Source of the DNA: Methanomicrobiales archaeon
Lineage (GTDB): Archaea; Halobacteriota; Methanomicrobia; Methanomicrobiales; Methanoculleaceae
NCBI GenBank assembly: GCA_012510295.1
Contig: JAAZID010000011.1
Location: forward strand, 1-8,284
Length of the DNA stretch: 8,284 bases
Direction: 5' to 3'
Numbering within the stretch: the stretch's first letter is position 1; every line of letters begins with the position of its first letter. The notes under the pieces are model-generated. The model was given only the letters and a program-made list of their open reading frames with translations. It did not search any database and was not told the origin of the DNA. The position numbers and the translations under genes were made by a program. Positions 1-6,208 of the stretch are shown piece after piece.

Positions 1-683
1 AGATCAACGGAAACATCACCGCAAGCTCGGATGTCCGGATCGACAACTGGTGCGAGATCGGCGGCGATGTCATCGTGGAGGAGGACGCCTACCTCGGTGA
101 GGGGGTGAAGATCCAGGGGAAACTGGTCGTCAAAGGCGACCTCGATATAGGGGATAACGTCCAGATCGAGCGTGGGTTTGAGGCGAAAGGCTGGATCTCT
201 ATCCGAAACCCGATGCCGGTCATCATATACATCGTTATGTACCTCGTGGCCGTCCTCGGGATCGAGCGGGAGGACGAACTGGACACAATCCTTGAAAAAC
301 TCTTCGGCGATGACGAAATGCTCTCCGGGACGCCGCTCATGATCCCGGCCGGCGCCGTCCTCAATATGCAGACCTTCTCGGTGCCCGGGAAGATGACGAT
401 CGGGTCGGGGTGCCGGTTGCATGGGAACATCCGCGCCGGGGCGATAGCGGTCGGCGGTGATACAACAATCTTTGGAAGTCTCCACCTGCAGGACGGCGCG
501 AGCATCGCCCCGGGGGTGGTCGTCCACGGCGACGTCCAGAGCGATGGTGATGTGGTGATCGAAGAAGGGGTGCATATACTCGGGAGCGTCACCTGCCGGG
601 CCCTCACCTTGCACGAGGACGCCCGCGTGGATGGGGTCATCCGGGCACCGGGTGGCCTGAAGATCGAGAGGCGAGAGAATTGA
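1..683 (+). CDS. Bactofilin-like polymer-forming cytoskeletal protein, 5'-truncated by window edge
   Basis: The reading frame is open from base 3 to the TGA at 681-683, so the true start lies left of the window; the GTG at 75 is probably internal because the same repeat pattern continues before it. The 226 visible residues are short glycine- and valine-rich turns with a hydrophobic residue every five to six positions, such as GDLDIGDNVQIERG, GSLHLQDGASIAPGVVVHG and GDVVIEEGVHILGSV, typical of a right- or left-handed beta-helix as in bactofilins and hexapeptide-repeat proteins. A non-repetitive insert (bases about 200-350) splits the helix: a hydrophobic stretch PVIIYIVMYLVAVLGI (216-263) followed by an acidic helix. 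From the family I infer a self-assembling, probably membrane-associated scaffold; an acyltransferase-like hexapeptide protein is the alternative, but no catalytic His is evident. It overlaps the next gene by four bases, so the two are likely co-translated. Confidence 0.8.
   Translation, partial: INGNITASSDVRIDNWCEIGGDVIVEEDAYLGEGVKIQGKLVVKGDLDIGDNVQIERGFEAKGWISIRNPMPVIIYIVMYLVAVLGIEREDELDTILEKLFGDDEMLSGTPLMIPAGAVLNMQTFSVPGKMTIGSGCRLHGNIRAGAIAVGGDTTIFGSLHLQDGASIAPGVVVHGDVQSDGDVVIEEGVHILGSVTCRALTLHEDARVDGVIRAPGGLKIERREN
668..674 (+). promoter_or_regulatory. Ribosome binding site supporting the TTG start at 680
   Basis: GAGGCGA is a near match to the archaeal Shine-Dalgarno GGAGGTGA and lies five bases before the TTG. 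It sits inside the end of the preceding gene, which fits translational coupling through the TTGA overlap at 680-683. Confidence 0.55.
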
Positions 684-1567
684 AGGTCGCAGATATACTT
701 GAGGTCGACGGATGCCGGATGGTCGAACCGTCGTTTGCTGAATTGACGATAGATGCCTACACAACCCTCCTGCTCCGGGCGATGACGGATGAGGGCGTCT
801 CGATGGCCGATGAGGCGGAAGAGGCGATGACGTTTGTGGATGAAGGGCGCCTCCTGGTCGATGAGGAGGGTGAACCGCTCGCTCTCGCACTGCACGACAC
901 CCACGGGTGGCATGTCACCTCGTTCCTCTTCCGGAGCGCGACGCTCGCCGCGATCGAGTACTTTGAGAAGGTCGGTGGCGATATCTACCAGGAGGACCGC
1001 GCCCTGTGGCTCTCGGCGGTCCGCGAGTACTACAGCTACGATATTTGTGAAAATGTTACTCCCGCACTCGAAGATCTCTCTCCCGGCCGGGAAGGAATGC
1101 TCCGCGACCTCATCGGTGAGGTCTGGGGCGACCGGCCGGGGACCCTCTGCCTCGACTGCTGCTGTGGGTCCGGCGTCGGCACCGCAGCCCTCCGGGCATC
1201 CGGGATGCAGACACTCGCCTGCGATAACGACCCCGCCCTCCTCGCGCTCGGGCTCTCCCGGGGTCGCCTCCTGCCCGCCGAGACGATGTGTATCGACGCA
1301 CGGGAGGCATCCCGCTACATAAAGCCGGCACCCCTCGGGACCATATTCATGGCCGGCGAGATCTACTCCTACAATAGAGACCTCTGGGAGCCGATCATCG
1401 CAGAGGTGCTCGCCCTCACCGATGAGGCGCTGATCACCGTCGGGACCGAGCCCGAGGCAGCCCTTGTGGAGGAGTGGTGCACCGGGCGGGGGTGGAGTGC
1501 CCGGGTCTTTGAAAACCCACGTGACCCCATATACGACCGGTGGTGCTGCGTTGCGCACCGGGCATGA
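680..1567 (+). CDS. Class I SAM-dependent methyltransferase-like protein
   Basis: This 295-residue protein has a Rossmann-type SAM site in its second half: motif I is LCLDCCCGSGVGT (residues 156-168), and the acidic loop after strand 2 is ACDNDPALLALG (180-191). A later strand LITVGTEPE (251-259) fits the fold. No NPPY/DPPY motif is visible, so DNA base methylation is not indicated and the substrate is unknown. Residues 1-150 are an acidic, mostly helical domain (for example MADEAEEAMTFVDEGRLLVDEEGE) that I do not recognise. I take the TTG at 680 as start: it overlaps the preceding stop as TTGA, and GAGGCGA at 668-674 lies five bases upstream as ribosome binding site. An in-frame ATG at 719 is an alternative that would remove 13 residues. 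The overlap suggests a joint function with the bactofilin-like protein. The fold is fairly sure; the activity is not. Confidence 0.7.
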   Translation: MKVADILEVDGCRMVEPSFAELTIDAYTTLLLRAMTDEGVSMADEAEEAMTFVDEGRLLVDEEGEPLALALHDTHGWHVTSFLFRSATLAAIEYFEKVGGDIYQEDRALWLSAVREYYSYDICENVTPALEDLSPGREGMLRDLIGEVWGDRPGTLCLDCCCGSGVGTAALRASGMQTLACDNDPALLALGLSRGRLLPAETMCIDAREASRYIKPAPLGTIFMAGEIYSYNRDLWEPIIAEVLALTDEALITVGTEPEAALVEEWCTGRGWSARVFENPRDPIYDRWCCVAHRA

Positions 1568-1584
1568 ATTTATCCCCATCCTGG

Positions 1585-1594
1585 CTAATATATG
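1585..1594 (+). promoter_or_regulatory. Possible TATA box of the MFS transporter gene
   Basis: In the 85-base gap before the transporter, CTAATATATG is the best AT-rich TATA-like element. A start of transcription about 26 bases downstream (near 1615) would leave a leader of roughly 35-40 bases. No strong Shine-Dalgarno motif precedes the ATG at 1653. The rest of the gap (1568-1652) holds a five-T run at 1615-1619 and the 8-base palindrome GGTATACC at 1641-1648. Confidence 0.35.
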
Positions 1595-1652
1595 ATCCGG
1601 GGCATACAGCACCCTTTTTCAGGATCTCTCCTCGAATAACGGTATACCACTC

Positions 1653-2828
1653 ATGAATACTGCGAAGCGCATCTACAACGTCCTGTTCATATCAGTCTTT
1701 GCCACCATGCTCGGGCTCGGCGTCGTCAGCCCGCTCCTCCCGATCTACGCGGAGAGTCTGGGCGCGACCGGTATATGGCTCGGCGTCATCTTCTCAGCCT
1801 TCGCACTCTCCCGGTCGATCTTTATGCCGATCATCGGCCGGATATCCGATCGAAGGGGCCGAAAATGGCTCATCCTCATCGGTATGTTCTCCTACGCGGT
1901 ATTCTCGCTTGCCTACCTCATCGCTGACAGCGTCTACTCGCTCACCGCCGTCCGGTTCGCCCATGGGATAGCGTCAGCCATGGTCGTCCCGATAGCCATG
2001 GCCTACATAGCAGACCTCTCTGAGAAAGGGAAGGAGGGGAGCCACATGGGGAACTTCTCCATATCGATGTTCCTCGGGATGGGGGTGGGGCCGCTTCTCG
2101 GGGGGTTTCTCAACGACGCTTTTGGTATGCCGTCGGTCTTCTACACCATGGCCGGCCTCTCGGCGTTTGCAACGCTCCTCGTCGCCATCTCTCTTCCCGA
2201 GGCGAGACCGGGACTCTCCAAAAACCTGGTCGAGGATCCCGCCCCGATGCGGGAGATCGTCCGGCTGCCGGTCATGCGGGGGATCGTCGTTTTCGGTTTC
2301 ATCAGCGCTCTCGGGCGTGGGGGCATGATGGTCTTTATACCGATATTCGGTCCCCTGATCGCGATCAGCCCCACGGAGGTGGGCATCGTCCTCTCCGCAA
2401 ACACTTTCCTTATGGCGCTCCTCCAGGTGCCGGTGGGGAGGTTCACCGATAGGGGAAACAAGATCGCCCTGATCGTCGCAGGATCGACCATAATCGCCAT
2501 AGGGCTCATCGCGATACCTTTCTCCGGCTCGTTCTGGCCCCTGATCGCGACGACCTCCCTCATCGGCGTCGGGGGAGCCATCCAGCAGCCCTCGATCATG
2601 GCCCTGACGGTCGATGCCGGCCGGACCATCGGCATGGGGACATCGATGGGCGCTTATAACACGGTCTTTGGCATCGGTATGATCATCGCGCCGCTCCTCG
2701 GCGGAGTCTTCATGGACTTCATCGGTGTCGAGGCGGTCTTCTACGTGGGCGGCACTATAACCTTCGTCGGGACCGCGGTCTTTGCCGCTATGATGCGGAG
2801 GAGCGGCCGGCGGGCTGCAACCGCCTGA
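1653..2828 (+). CDS. MFS transporter, drug:H+ antiporter-like (12 TM)
   Basis: This 391-residue integral membrane protein fits the usual length and layout of 12-helix major facilitator proteins. Approximate helices are 8-30, 40-60, 73-91, 95-118, 134-156, 161-181, then a cytoplasmic loop 182-208, then 209-230, 241-262, 270-289, 293-312, 333-353 and 360-381. Motif A, GRISDRRGRK (62-71), lies between helices 2 and 3, and a degenerate copy VGRFTDRGNK (261-270) between helices 8 and 9. R101 in RFAHGIASA matches motif B of proton-coupled members, and LGMGVGPLLGGF (141-152) matches motif C, the antiporter signature of helix 5. Together these point to a proton-driven exporter of the DHA1 drug-efflux type; the substrate cannot be told from sequence. 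The ATG at 1653 is needed to keep helix 1, as the next Met (residue 19) lies inside it. It appears to be a single-gene unit, convergent with the helicase operon. Confidence 0.88.
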   Translation: MNTAKRIYNVLFISVFATMLGLGVVSPLLPIYAESLGATGIWLGVIFSAFALSRSIFMPIIGRISDRRGRKWLILIGMFSYAVFSLAYLIADSVYSLTAVRFAHGIASAMVVPIAMAYIADLSEKGKEGSHMGNFSISMFLGMGVGPLLGGFLNDAFGMPSVFYTMAGLSAFATLLVAISLPEARPGLSKNLVEDPAPMREIVRLPVMRGIVVFGFISALGRGGMMVFIPIFGPLIAISPTEVGIVLSANTFLMALLQVPVGRFTDRGNKIALIVAGSTIIAIGLIAIPFSGSFWPLIATTSLIGVGGAIQQPSIMALTVDAGRTIGMGTSMGAYNTVFGIGMIIAPLLGGVFMDFIGVEAVFYVGGTITFVGTAVFAAMMRRSGRRAATA

Positions 2829-2839
2829 TATCCCACAAT

Positions 2840-4852
2840 CTACGGCGCTTCTTCTACGGCACACTCGAGTTCGGCGACGATCTCGGCGGCGTCATCCATC
2901 TTCCTGACCAGGTTCTGGATGACGAGCAGGCGTTCGACACCGATGAAGTGTTCGGCCATCACCCGCGCCATATCGGTGAGCTCGATCCTCCCTGCCCGAC
3001 GCCTGACAAGGTTGTGATCGAGGAGCGTCGGGAGCGCCGGCTCCAGCGTCCCGACCATCGCCCGGTTCATGCGGATGATCTGCTGCTCATCGCCGCCGCA
3101 GACAACGGCGTTTGCCACGAACTCCTCTGAACTCTGCTCCATATCGTACTCGGGGGCGACCTCCTCCATCTCGCCCCGCAGGAGACCGACGGCGACCTCA
3201 TCCTCGGTCTTCCGCGACATCCGGGAGTACGACCCGCCGGGTTCAGCCAGGATCACCACCCGGCCGAGGTCGTGGAAGTCCGGCCGGCCGGCACGACCCA
3301 TCATCTGGTGGAACTCCTGGACGGTGAGCCACTCGATCCCCATAGCAAGGGCATCGAATATCACCTGGGATGCCGGGAAGTCGACACCGGCAGCGAGCGC
3401 CGCTGTTGTCACGACAGCTGCAAGTTCTCCGTTCGCAAACCGCCGCTCAACATCCCGCCGCTCCTGAGAGGTCAGCCCCGCGTGGTAGGGTGCGGCCTTC
3501 CTCCCGAGGGCATCTGCGATGACGTGGCACCGCGCCCGGGCGTTCGTAAAGATGATCGTCTGCCCCCGGTAGCCCTTCGACGATCTGATCTTGTACTCCT
3601 CGGCGACCATCTGCTTGATGAACCCGATCTTCTTTGCCCGTTCGACAAAGAGGAGGTGGCGCTCAAGCGGGACCGGCCGGGAGGCGTAGCGGACCAGATT
3701 CGCCCGGAGTTTCTCGGCGAGCAGTCCGGGGAGCCCGATCGTGGCGGAGAGGTAGAGGAACTGGGCATCCGGGGCGACGTGCTTGAGCCGCGCAATAAGC
3801 CCGTCGAGGCGGTGGCCCCGGTCAGGGTCCTCGAGCATCTGGATCTCATCGATGACGACGGTCCCGATATCCTTCATGGTCCGGCCGGTGCGGAGCGCAT
3901 GATCGATCCCCTCGTAGGTTCCCACAACGACGGGGGCGTTGATGTCGCGTTCTCCCGCCGGTCGGGTCTCGGGGAGGTTTAAGCGACTCACGCCGGTCTG
4001 CAGGGTGATCCGCATCAGGTGGCCGTAGCTGTCGCGGAACCGCTCGTACTTCTGGTTGGCGAGCGCGACCAGCGGGACTAAAAAGAGCATCCGCCCCCGC
4101 CCTTCGAGGAAATTCTTCATCCCCGCCATCTCACCGATGAACGTCTTCCCGCTCGCGGTGGCCGAGACGACCAGGAGGTGCTGCCCCTCAAGTAACCCAT
4201 CCTGGGTGGCGAGCTGCTGGACCGGCATCAGGTACTCGACCCCGGAAGCCTTCGCAAACGCGGGCGGCAACGCCAGATCGGTGATGTGGGCAGTCTTCTG
4301 GACCTCGTGCGCCTCCAGGCGGTCAAAGAGGGTCTTTGACCGGTCGGCCTTATCAGGTCCTACCGAGGCCAGCACCCGGTCGAGATCTCTCGCCTGCATG
4401 AGGAGCTTTTCGAGGTGTATGAGCACGGAGCCGCCGAACCGCCCCATGTACCCGAGCTCCCGGCGCATCTCACGTTTTGCGCACTCCGGGCATATCCACT
4501 CCCCGCCGTAGCGGATGCCGGTCGTCTTATCGACCGGGGTGAACCGATCCTCGAGCTGGCAGAACCGGCAGATATCGATCCAGGATACCGGGATCTGGAG
4601 ATCGGCGAGGAACGACTCAAACTCCCGGCTCTTTCCCGCGAGGTGCACCGAAGACCGGCGGAGCAATGTGATCAGGTCCCGCGTCGGTGTGGGCTTGAGC
4701 TGCCGGCCCCGTCTCCGCACCTTGAAGTTCTTCGGCCGCTGGCCCTTCGGGGTCGCCGTCAGGTTGACGTATCCCGACCCCCTGACACGGCCTTCGTTGT
4801 CGACGAAGAGGAGCTTATACGTGCCCTTCTGGGGCTGAACGATGACCTTCAT
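2840..4852 (-). CDS. Ski2-like SF2 DEAD/DEAH-box helicase with N-terminal zinc-binding motif
   Basis: This 670-residue protein carries all core superfamily 2 helicase motifs in order: Walker A ATASGKT (231-237), Ia LVPLVALANQ (258-267), Ib GTYEG (311-315), motif II DEIQ (335-338), motif III SAT (369-371), motif IV IIFTNARAR (433-441), YHAGL (456-460), motif V TTAALAAGVDFPA (482-494) and motif VI FHQMMGRAGRP (514-524). The motif VI form and the layout resemble Ski2/Hel308-type ATP-dependent nucleic acid translocases. The N-terminal 200 residues differ from Hel308: a basic segment (about 38-65), then CRFC (95-98) and CPEC (121-124), which should bind one zinc and may contact nucleic acid. The C-terminal 120 residues are helical with a possible winged-helix-like part. 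I recall such archaeal helicases as carrying a DUF5814-type region, but could not verify this. The ATG at 4852 overlaps the upstream stop as ATGA, so it is the last gene of a three-gene operon. Whether it acts on DNA or RNA is open. Confidence 0.88.
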   Translation of the reverse strand: MKVIVQPQKGTYKLLFVDNEGRVRGSGYVNLTATPKGQRPKNFKVRRRGRQLKPTPTRDLITLLRRSSVHLAGKSREFESFLADLQIPVSWIDICRFCQLEDRFTPVDKTTGIRYGGEWICPECAKREMRRELGYMGRFGGSVLIHLEKLLMQARDLDRVLASVGPDKADRSKTLFDRLEAHEVQKTAHITDLALPPAFAKASGVEYLMPVQQLATQDGLLEGQHLLVVSATASGKTFIGEMAGMKNFLEGRGRMLFLVPLVALANQKYERFRDSYGHLMRITLQTGVSRLNLPETRPAGERDINAPVVVGTYEGIDHALRTGRTMKDIGTVVIDEIQMLEDPDRGHRLDGLIARLKHVAPDAQFLYLSATIGLPGLLAEKLRANLVRYASRPVPLERHLLFVERAKKIGFIKQMVAEEYKIRSSKGYRGQTIIFTNARARCHVIADALGRKAAPYHAGLTSQERRDVERRFANGELAAVVTTAALAAGVDFPASQVIFDALAMGIEWLTVQEFHQMMGRAGRPDFHDLGRVVILAEPGGSYSRMSRKTEDEVAVGLLRGEMEEVAPEYDMEQSSEEFVANAVVCGGDEQQIIRMNRAMVGTLEPALPTLLDHNLVRRRAGRIELTDMARVMAEHFIGVERLLVIQNLVRKMDDAAEIVAELECAVEEAP

Positions 4853-5655
4853 GGTGCGATATCGTGGATCGTGTAGGGGAGCCCTACCGTCTCCAGCCGT
4901 TTGAGGAAATCGGTAAACTCCTCATCAACAATAAGTATTGCGCAGTGCCGGCCGTGGAACGCTGCCTCGACGACCCCCTCCCGGGAGCCAAAGAACATAT
5001 CAGGTTCGATATTCGCTTTCTTAAGAGCCACGTACGACTCAAGCCCCACAGCGGTCACCATATCCGCGTCCTTGATGGCGGTCCGGAGAAGGTCGGTGCG
5101 GACCGCTCTCGACCCGCCCCGCTCGATACGGGGCACCTTGCAGACATGGATAACCCCCTCCTCGTGGTCGATGATGCCGTTTAAGTGGGCGACACCGACA
5201 TCCTCACCGGCCCGGGCATCCATGGTCGCCATGCCCATAGCGCTCTGCTCTTCTTTCGTTGCGTAGAGCCACCCGTCGCGCATGAAGACGCCGACGGTAT
5301 CCCCCTTTGCAAGGTCGTCCCGGGCGAGGGCCGTCCAGACCGCCACCTGCTGGATGACATCCCGCGTGATGTGGCGGGCGTAGGACTCGAGTGCCTCGGC
5401 GTGCCGCAGGACCCACTCGATCCCGCTCTTCGTCACCTCATACCTGCCCCGGCCGTGAGCGTTGACCACCCCGTCATCCACCATCTCCCTGATGTACTCG
5501 GAGACTGCCTGCGGCGTCACGCCGAGCTTTTCTGCTATCTCCTGCTGGCGGATAGAGGGCTGGTGCTCGGCGATCTCCACCAGGATCTGGAACCGGGTGG
5601 ATTCACGTTTGCTCCGCAGGATCACATAGAGTGGATCTTCAGCGAGGTTGGTCAA
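4849..5655 (-). CDS. Winged-helix transcriptional regulator with C-terminal domain of unknown function
   Basis: Residues 15-85 of this 268-residue protein form a MarR/ArsR-like winged helix. The helix-turn-helix is IRQQEIAEKLGVTPQAVSEY (35-54), followed by a recognition-helix end and a wing GRGRYEVTKSGIEWVL (68-83). A helix (86-112) links to an alpha/beta domain (about 115-268) with several hydrophobic strands such as VGVFMRDGWLYA, GVIHVCKVPRI, MVTAVGLESYVAL and CAILIVDEEF. This could bind a small ligand, but I do not recognise it with confidence; it may be one of the archaeal DUFs found behind HTH domains. The start is TTG at 5655-5653: an in-frame stop lies 24 bases upstream with no ATG or GTG between, and GGTG sits four bases before the TTG. 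A GTG at residue 11 is the alternative. It overlaps the preceding regulator by 17 bases and the helicase by 4, so all three are likely made together. Confidence 0.8.
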   Translation of the reverse strand: MTNLAEDPLYVILRSKRESTRFQILVEIAEHQPSIRQQEIAEKLGVTPQAVSEYIREMVDDGVVNAHGRGRYEVTKSGIEWVLRHAEALESYARHITRDVIQQVAVWTALARDDLAKGDTVGVFMRDGWLYATKEEQSAMGMATMDARAGEDVGVAHLNGIIDHEEGVIHVCKVPRIERGGSRAVRTDLLRTAIKDADMVTAVGLESYVALKKANIEPDMFFGSREGVVEAAFHGRHCAILIVDEEFTDFLKRLETVGLPYTIHDIAP

Positions 5656-6151
5656 GTAGCACCATTCCCTGGCCTTTTACATCGAGGCTTGAGATCCTCT
5701 TGGCCAGCCCCCTGATGAATGTCGGGCTGACCCCGTATTTTCTGGATATATCACCGATCGAGGAGGTTCCCGCCGTAATCTCCTGCTCGATCGAATCCAC
5801 AATTGTACGGAGGCCTTCGTCGTTTGAGACGGCGATGTGTAACAGATCACCGATATCGCCCATGGAACACTGGAAATTGGCCCTGAATCTACTGTATGTC
5901 GTCCGGTATTCCTTTGTTGGCCTCTGCCCGGGCTTGGGCATCCGCCATTGCTCTTCGATCAGGTTTCCCTTCTTGAGGATAGAGAGGCACTCCGCTACCG
6001 TGGAGGTGTCGGCGTATATCCCGAGCTCCTCCTCGGTCATCCAGGTCTTGTTCAAGACTTCATAGATCCTTTTATAACCTGCGTTATTGAACGTAATAAG
6101 AAGAGGAACCAGGTCCACCGGATCATTGAGAATTTTAATATGTCCTGTCAA
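5639..6151 (-). CDS. ArsR-like winged-helix transcriptional regulator
   Basis: This 170-residue protein has a winged helix in residues 14-95: helix 2 and recognition helix MTEEELGIYADTSTVAECLS (38-57), then LSILKKGNLIEEQW and a basic wing MPKPGQRPTKEYRTTYS (71-87). A second, shorter helix-turn-helix-like segment SSIGDISRKYGVSPTFIRG (130-148) is near the C terminus, so the protein may contact DNA at two places or use this part for dimerisation. No metal-binding CxC motif is seen (the only Cys are 55 and 95), so metal sensing as in classical ArsR is unlikely. The start is TTG at 6151-6149: a TAG stop lies 9 bases upstream, and AGGGT (minus strand, 6162-6158) is six bases before it. A GTG at residue 12 is the alternative. 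It is the first gene of the regulator-regulator-helicase operon and divergent from hypF, so autoregulation and control of hypF are both plausible but unproven. Confidence 0.8.
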   Translation of the reverse strand: MTGHIKILNDPVDLVPLLITFNNAGYKRIYEVLNKTWMTEEELGIYADTSTVAECLSILKKGNLIEEQWRMPKPGQRPTKEYRTTYSRFRANFQCSMGDIGDLLHIAVSNDEGLRTIVDSIEQEITAGTSSIGDISRKYGVSPTFIRGLAKRISSLDVKGQGMVLLDQPR

Positions 6152-6165
6152 TGCGATACCCTATT

Positions 6166-6173
6166 ATTATATT
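6166..6173 (+). promoter_or_regulatory. Possible TATA box of hypF
   Basis: ATTATATT resembles the archaeal TATA element. Transcription starting about 26 bases downstream, near 6196, would leave a leader of some 13 bases. No Shine-Dalgarno motif precedes the hypF ATG, so a leaderless or very short-leader mRNA fits. The whole gap 6152-6208 is about 28% GC, far below the flanking genes. Confidence 0.4.
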
Positions 6174-6186
6174 GCTGTATAACTCC

Positions 6187-6194
6187 ATAAATTT
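6187..6194 (-). promoter_or_regulatory. Possible TATA box of the regulator-helicase operon
   Basis: On the minus strand AAATTTAT lies about 39 bases before the TTG at 6151. Transcription starting some 26 bases downstream, near 6164, would give a short leader that just includes the AGGGT ribosome-binding motif at 6162-6158. GTTATACA (minus strand, 6183-6176) is a second candidate, which would give a leaderless transcript. Confidence 0.4.
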
Positions 6195-6208
6195 TTGCTG
6201 AAATTTTG
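6189..6208 (+). repeat. Tandem AAATTTT(T)G direct repeat abutting the hypF start
   Basis: AAATTTTTG (6189-6197) and AAATTTTG (6201-6208) are separated by CTG, with a period of 12 bases, roughly one helical turn. The second copy ends directly before the hypF ATG. The first overlaps the proposed TATA box of the divergent operon. The spacing would suit an operator bound on one face of the helix, but the motif is simple and AT-rich, so chance in a promoter gap is possible. Confidence 0.4.

Noticed and set aside
89..1612. A 507-codon open frame on the minus strand opposite the bactofilin-like and methyltransferase-like genes
   Set aside because: It is antisense to two well-supported genes, is rich in Pro, Gly and Arg without domain motifs, and such long open shadows are common in high-GC DNA.
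1611..1620. Five-T run as a possible terminator for the first two genes
   Set aside because: It is short, has no hairpin, and falls at the expected transcription start of the transporter gene; too weak to annotate.
2355..2368. Perfect 14-base palindrome CTGATCGCGATCAG
   Set aside because: It is inside the transporter coding region, encodes ordinary membrane residues, and about half a 14-base palindrome is expected by chance in a window this size.
1974..2864. A 296-codon minus-strand frame opposite the MFS transporter
   Set aside because: It mirrors the transporter's codons, gives a charged low-complexity protein (many Asp, Arg, Gly) and overlaps the end of the helicase gene.
3272..3982. A 236-codon plus-strand frame opposite the helicase
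   Set aside because: It lies fully inside the helicase core motifs on the other strand and shows no recognisable domain.
2840..6151. The helicase operon as an antiviral defence island
   Set aside because: There is a helicase and regulators but no nuclease, toxin, methyltransferase of restriction type or mobile element beside them, and base composition matches the surroundings.
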